Source of the DNA: JBGOUJ01 sp041477005
GTDB taxonomy: Bacteria > Acidobacteriota > Terriglobia > Bryobacterales > JACQDG01
Reading direction: 5' to 3'
Assembly (NCBI GenBank): GCA_041477005.1
Contig: JBGOUJ010000449.1
Location: 1-6,451 of the forward strand
Length of the DNA stretch: 6,451 bases
A model generated the notes under the pieces. It saw nothing but the letters and a program-made list of their open reading frames with translations. It searched no databases and was not told the DNA's origin. Below, one piece after another: positions 5,380-6,451 of this stretch. Both the position numbers and the translations under genes were made by a program. Positions within the stretch are counted from its first letter, which is position 1; the number at the start of each line of letters is the position of its first letter.

Positions 5380-6451
5380 CTACGTGCCGGCGGTTCTCGC
5401 CGAGGCGTCCCAGTGCTTCAGGCAAAGCACGGCGTTCAATCCACCGAAGGCAAACGAATTGGAAAGGGCCGCTTCGACCTGGCGATGACGGGCGGAGTTT
5501 GGTACATAGTCGAGGTCACAGCCGTCGCCGGGAGAGGTGAAGTTCGCCGTCGGGGGCAGGATGCCCTGGTGGAGAGCCAATGCGGTGGCGATGAATTCGA
5601 GGGCCGCGGAAGCGCCCAGGGCGTGGCCGTGCATCGACTTCGTGCCGCTCACGGCCAGCCGTTCGGCATCGCCGCCAAAGACGGCGCGAATCGCCCGCGT
5701 TTCGGTCACGTCGTTGGCGGCGGTGCCGGTGCCGTGGGCGTTGATGTATCCGATGGCCGCCGGCGGGAGGCCGGCATCCTGGAGCGCCGCCTGCATGGCG
5801 CGGGCGGCGCCGCTCTCCGAGGGCTGCGTGATGTGGCTGGCGTCCGACGACATGCCGAATCCGGCGACCTCGGCATAAATGCGCGCGCCCCGCGCCCGTG
5901 CGCGCTCTTCGGTTTCGAGCACCACTACCCCCGCGCCTTCGCCGAGCACCATCCCTTTGCGATCGGCGGAGAACGGCCGGCAGGTGTCAGGAGCAATCAC
6001 GCGAACCGCCTCCCAGCCCTTCAACGAGCCGAGGCTGAATGGCGCCTCGCTGCCACCGGCCAGGGCCACCTCCGCCTGCCCGCCACGCAGCATCCCCAAA
6101 GCCAGGCCGATGGCGTGGTTCGAAGCCGCGCACGCTGTCGAGACGGTCAGGCCCGGGCCGGTAATGCCGAATTCCATCGTCATCTGGCTGGCCGCGGCGC
6201 TGGCCATGGAGCGGGGCACCAGGTACGGGCTGAAGCGCTTCTGGCCGAAGGCGTAGAGTTGCTGGTAGGATGCGTCTTCGGTCGTCTTGCCGGCCATCCC
6301 GGCCCCCATGAGGACCGCCGTGCGGGCCGCCAGCCCGGTGTCCAACTCCAGGCCGGCGTCGCGGATCGCCTCTCGGGCGGCGATCAAAGCAAATTGGCTA
6401 AAGCGGTCGAGCAGGTCCAGGCGCTTGGGATCGAAGTGGGCCGCCGGGTCA
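5380..6451 (-). CDS. fabF: FabF-type beta-ketoacyl-ACP synthase (KAS II family), N-terminus beyond the window
   Basis: A thiolase-fold condensing enzyme joining acyl groups to malonyl-ACP in fatty acid or polyketide synthesis. The frame runs to the right edge; upstream of the TTG at 6387 it still reads family sequence (DPKRLDLLDRFSQFA), so that codon is not the start. About 356 C-terminal residues are present; 50-60 are probably missing. The catalytic triad is intact: Cys in TVSTACAASN (codon 6130-6132), His in INAHGTGT (5734-5736), and Lys/His in GTKSMHGHALG (His codon 5623-5625). The block GMVLGEGAGVVVLE is also typical. The final glycine loop reads NSFAFGGLNAVL, where FabF usually has NSFGFGGTN; the gatekeeper Phe is kept. 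This variant occurs in FabF-like synthases of dedicated clusters, so a role outside housekeeping fatty acid synthesis is possible. No acyl carrier protein or other fab gene is in view. Confidence 0.93.
   Translation of the reverse strand, partial: DPAAHFDPKRLDLLDRFSQFALIAAREAIRDAGLELDTGLAARTAVLMGAGMAGKTTEDASYQQLYAFGQKRFSPYLVPRSMASAAASQMTMEFGITGPGLTVSTACAASNHAIGLALGMLRGGQAEVALAGGSEAPFSLGSLKGWEAVRVIAPDTCRPFSADRKGMVLGEGAGVVVLETEERARARGARIYAEVAGFGMSSDASHITQPSESGAARAMQAALQDAGLPPAAIGYINAHGTGTAANDVTETRAIRAVFGGDAERLAVSGTKSMHGHALGASAALEFIATALALHQGILPPTANFTSPGDGCDLDYVPNSARHRQVEAALSNSFAFGGLNAVLCLKHWDASARTAGT

Noticed and set aside
5879..6256. Plus-strand frames opposite the fabF-like gene (also 5537-5878)
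   Set aside because: Complement shadows of a gene whose catalytic residues are all in place on the minus strand.
1..6451. CRISPR array, tRNA, rRNA or insertion sequence
   Set aside because: I saw no regularly spaced direct repeats, tRNA-like cloverleaf, rRNA core motifs, transposase motifs or paired terminal inverted repeats by eye.

Overview
The window is G+C-rich, densely coded bacterial DNA with ATGA-type gene overlaps. Nothing in it fixes the organism. The CusA subtype (a Trp-rich insert in the periplasmic domain), the small secreted protein coupled to it and the AbrB/RelE pair recall environmental Acidobacteriota (Bryobacter/Solibacter-like), but this is a low-confidence impression from family resemblance, not a measurement.

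Left block, plus strand (2-4294): the end of a heavy-metal efflux operon. It holds the C-terminal part of a CusB-type periplasmic adaptor (cut by the left edge), a complete 1088-residue CusA-type RND pump, and a 230-residue exported protein of unknown function whose start codon overlaps the pump's stop codon. The pump keeps the three periplasmic methionines that bind Cu(I)/Ag(I) in E. coli CusA and the membrane Asp used for proton coupling, so the expected substrate is monovalent copper or silver. The small protein is His-rich near its mature N-terminus and is built from two similar halves, which makes it a candidate accessory metal-binding or sensing factor of the efflux system.

Middle block, minus strand (4525-5121): a type II toxin-antitoxin pair. 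An AbrB/MazE-fold antitoxin is followed, with a 17-nt overlap, by a RelE/ParE-fold toxin. The toxin reading frame is broken near its 3' end: the canonical C-terminus lies in the neighbouring frame and one base removed from a CCC run restores it. A good sigma70-like promoter with an overlapping inverted repeat lies upstream of the antitoxin, as expected for an autoregulated module.

Right block, minus strand (5380-6451): most of a FabF-type beta-ketoacyl-ACP synthase with an intact Cys-His-His triad, whose N-terminus lies beyond the right edge. A terminator-like hairpin about 195 bp downstream separates it from the toxin-antitoxin promoter. The three blocks appear functionally unrelated; the toxin-antitoxin pair sits as a small accessory unit between the convergent efflux operon and the fatty-acid/polyketide gene.
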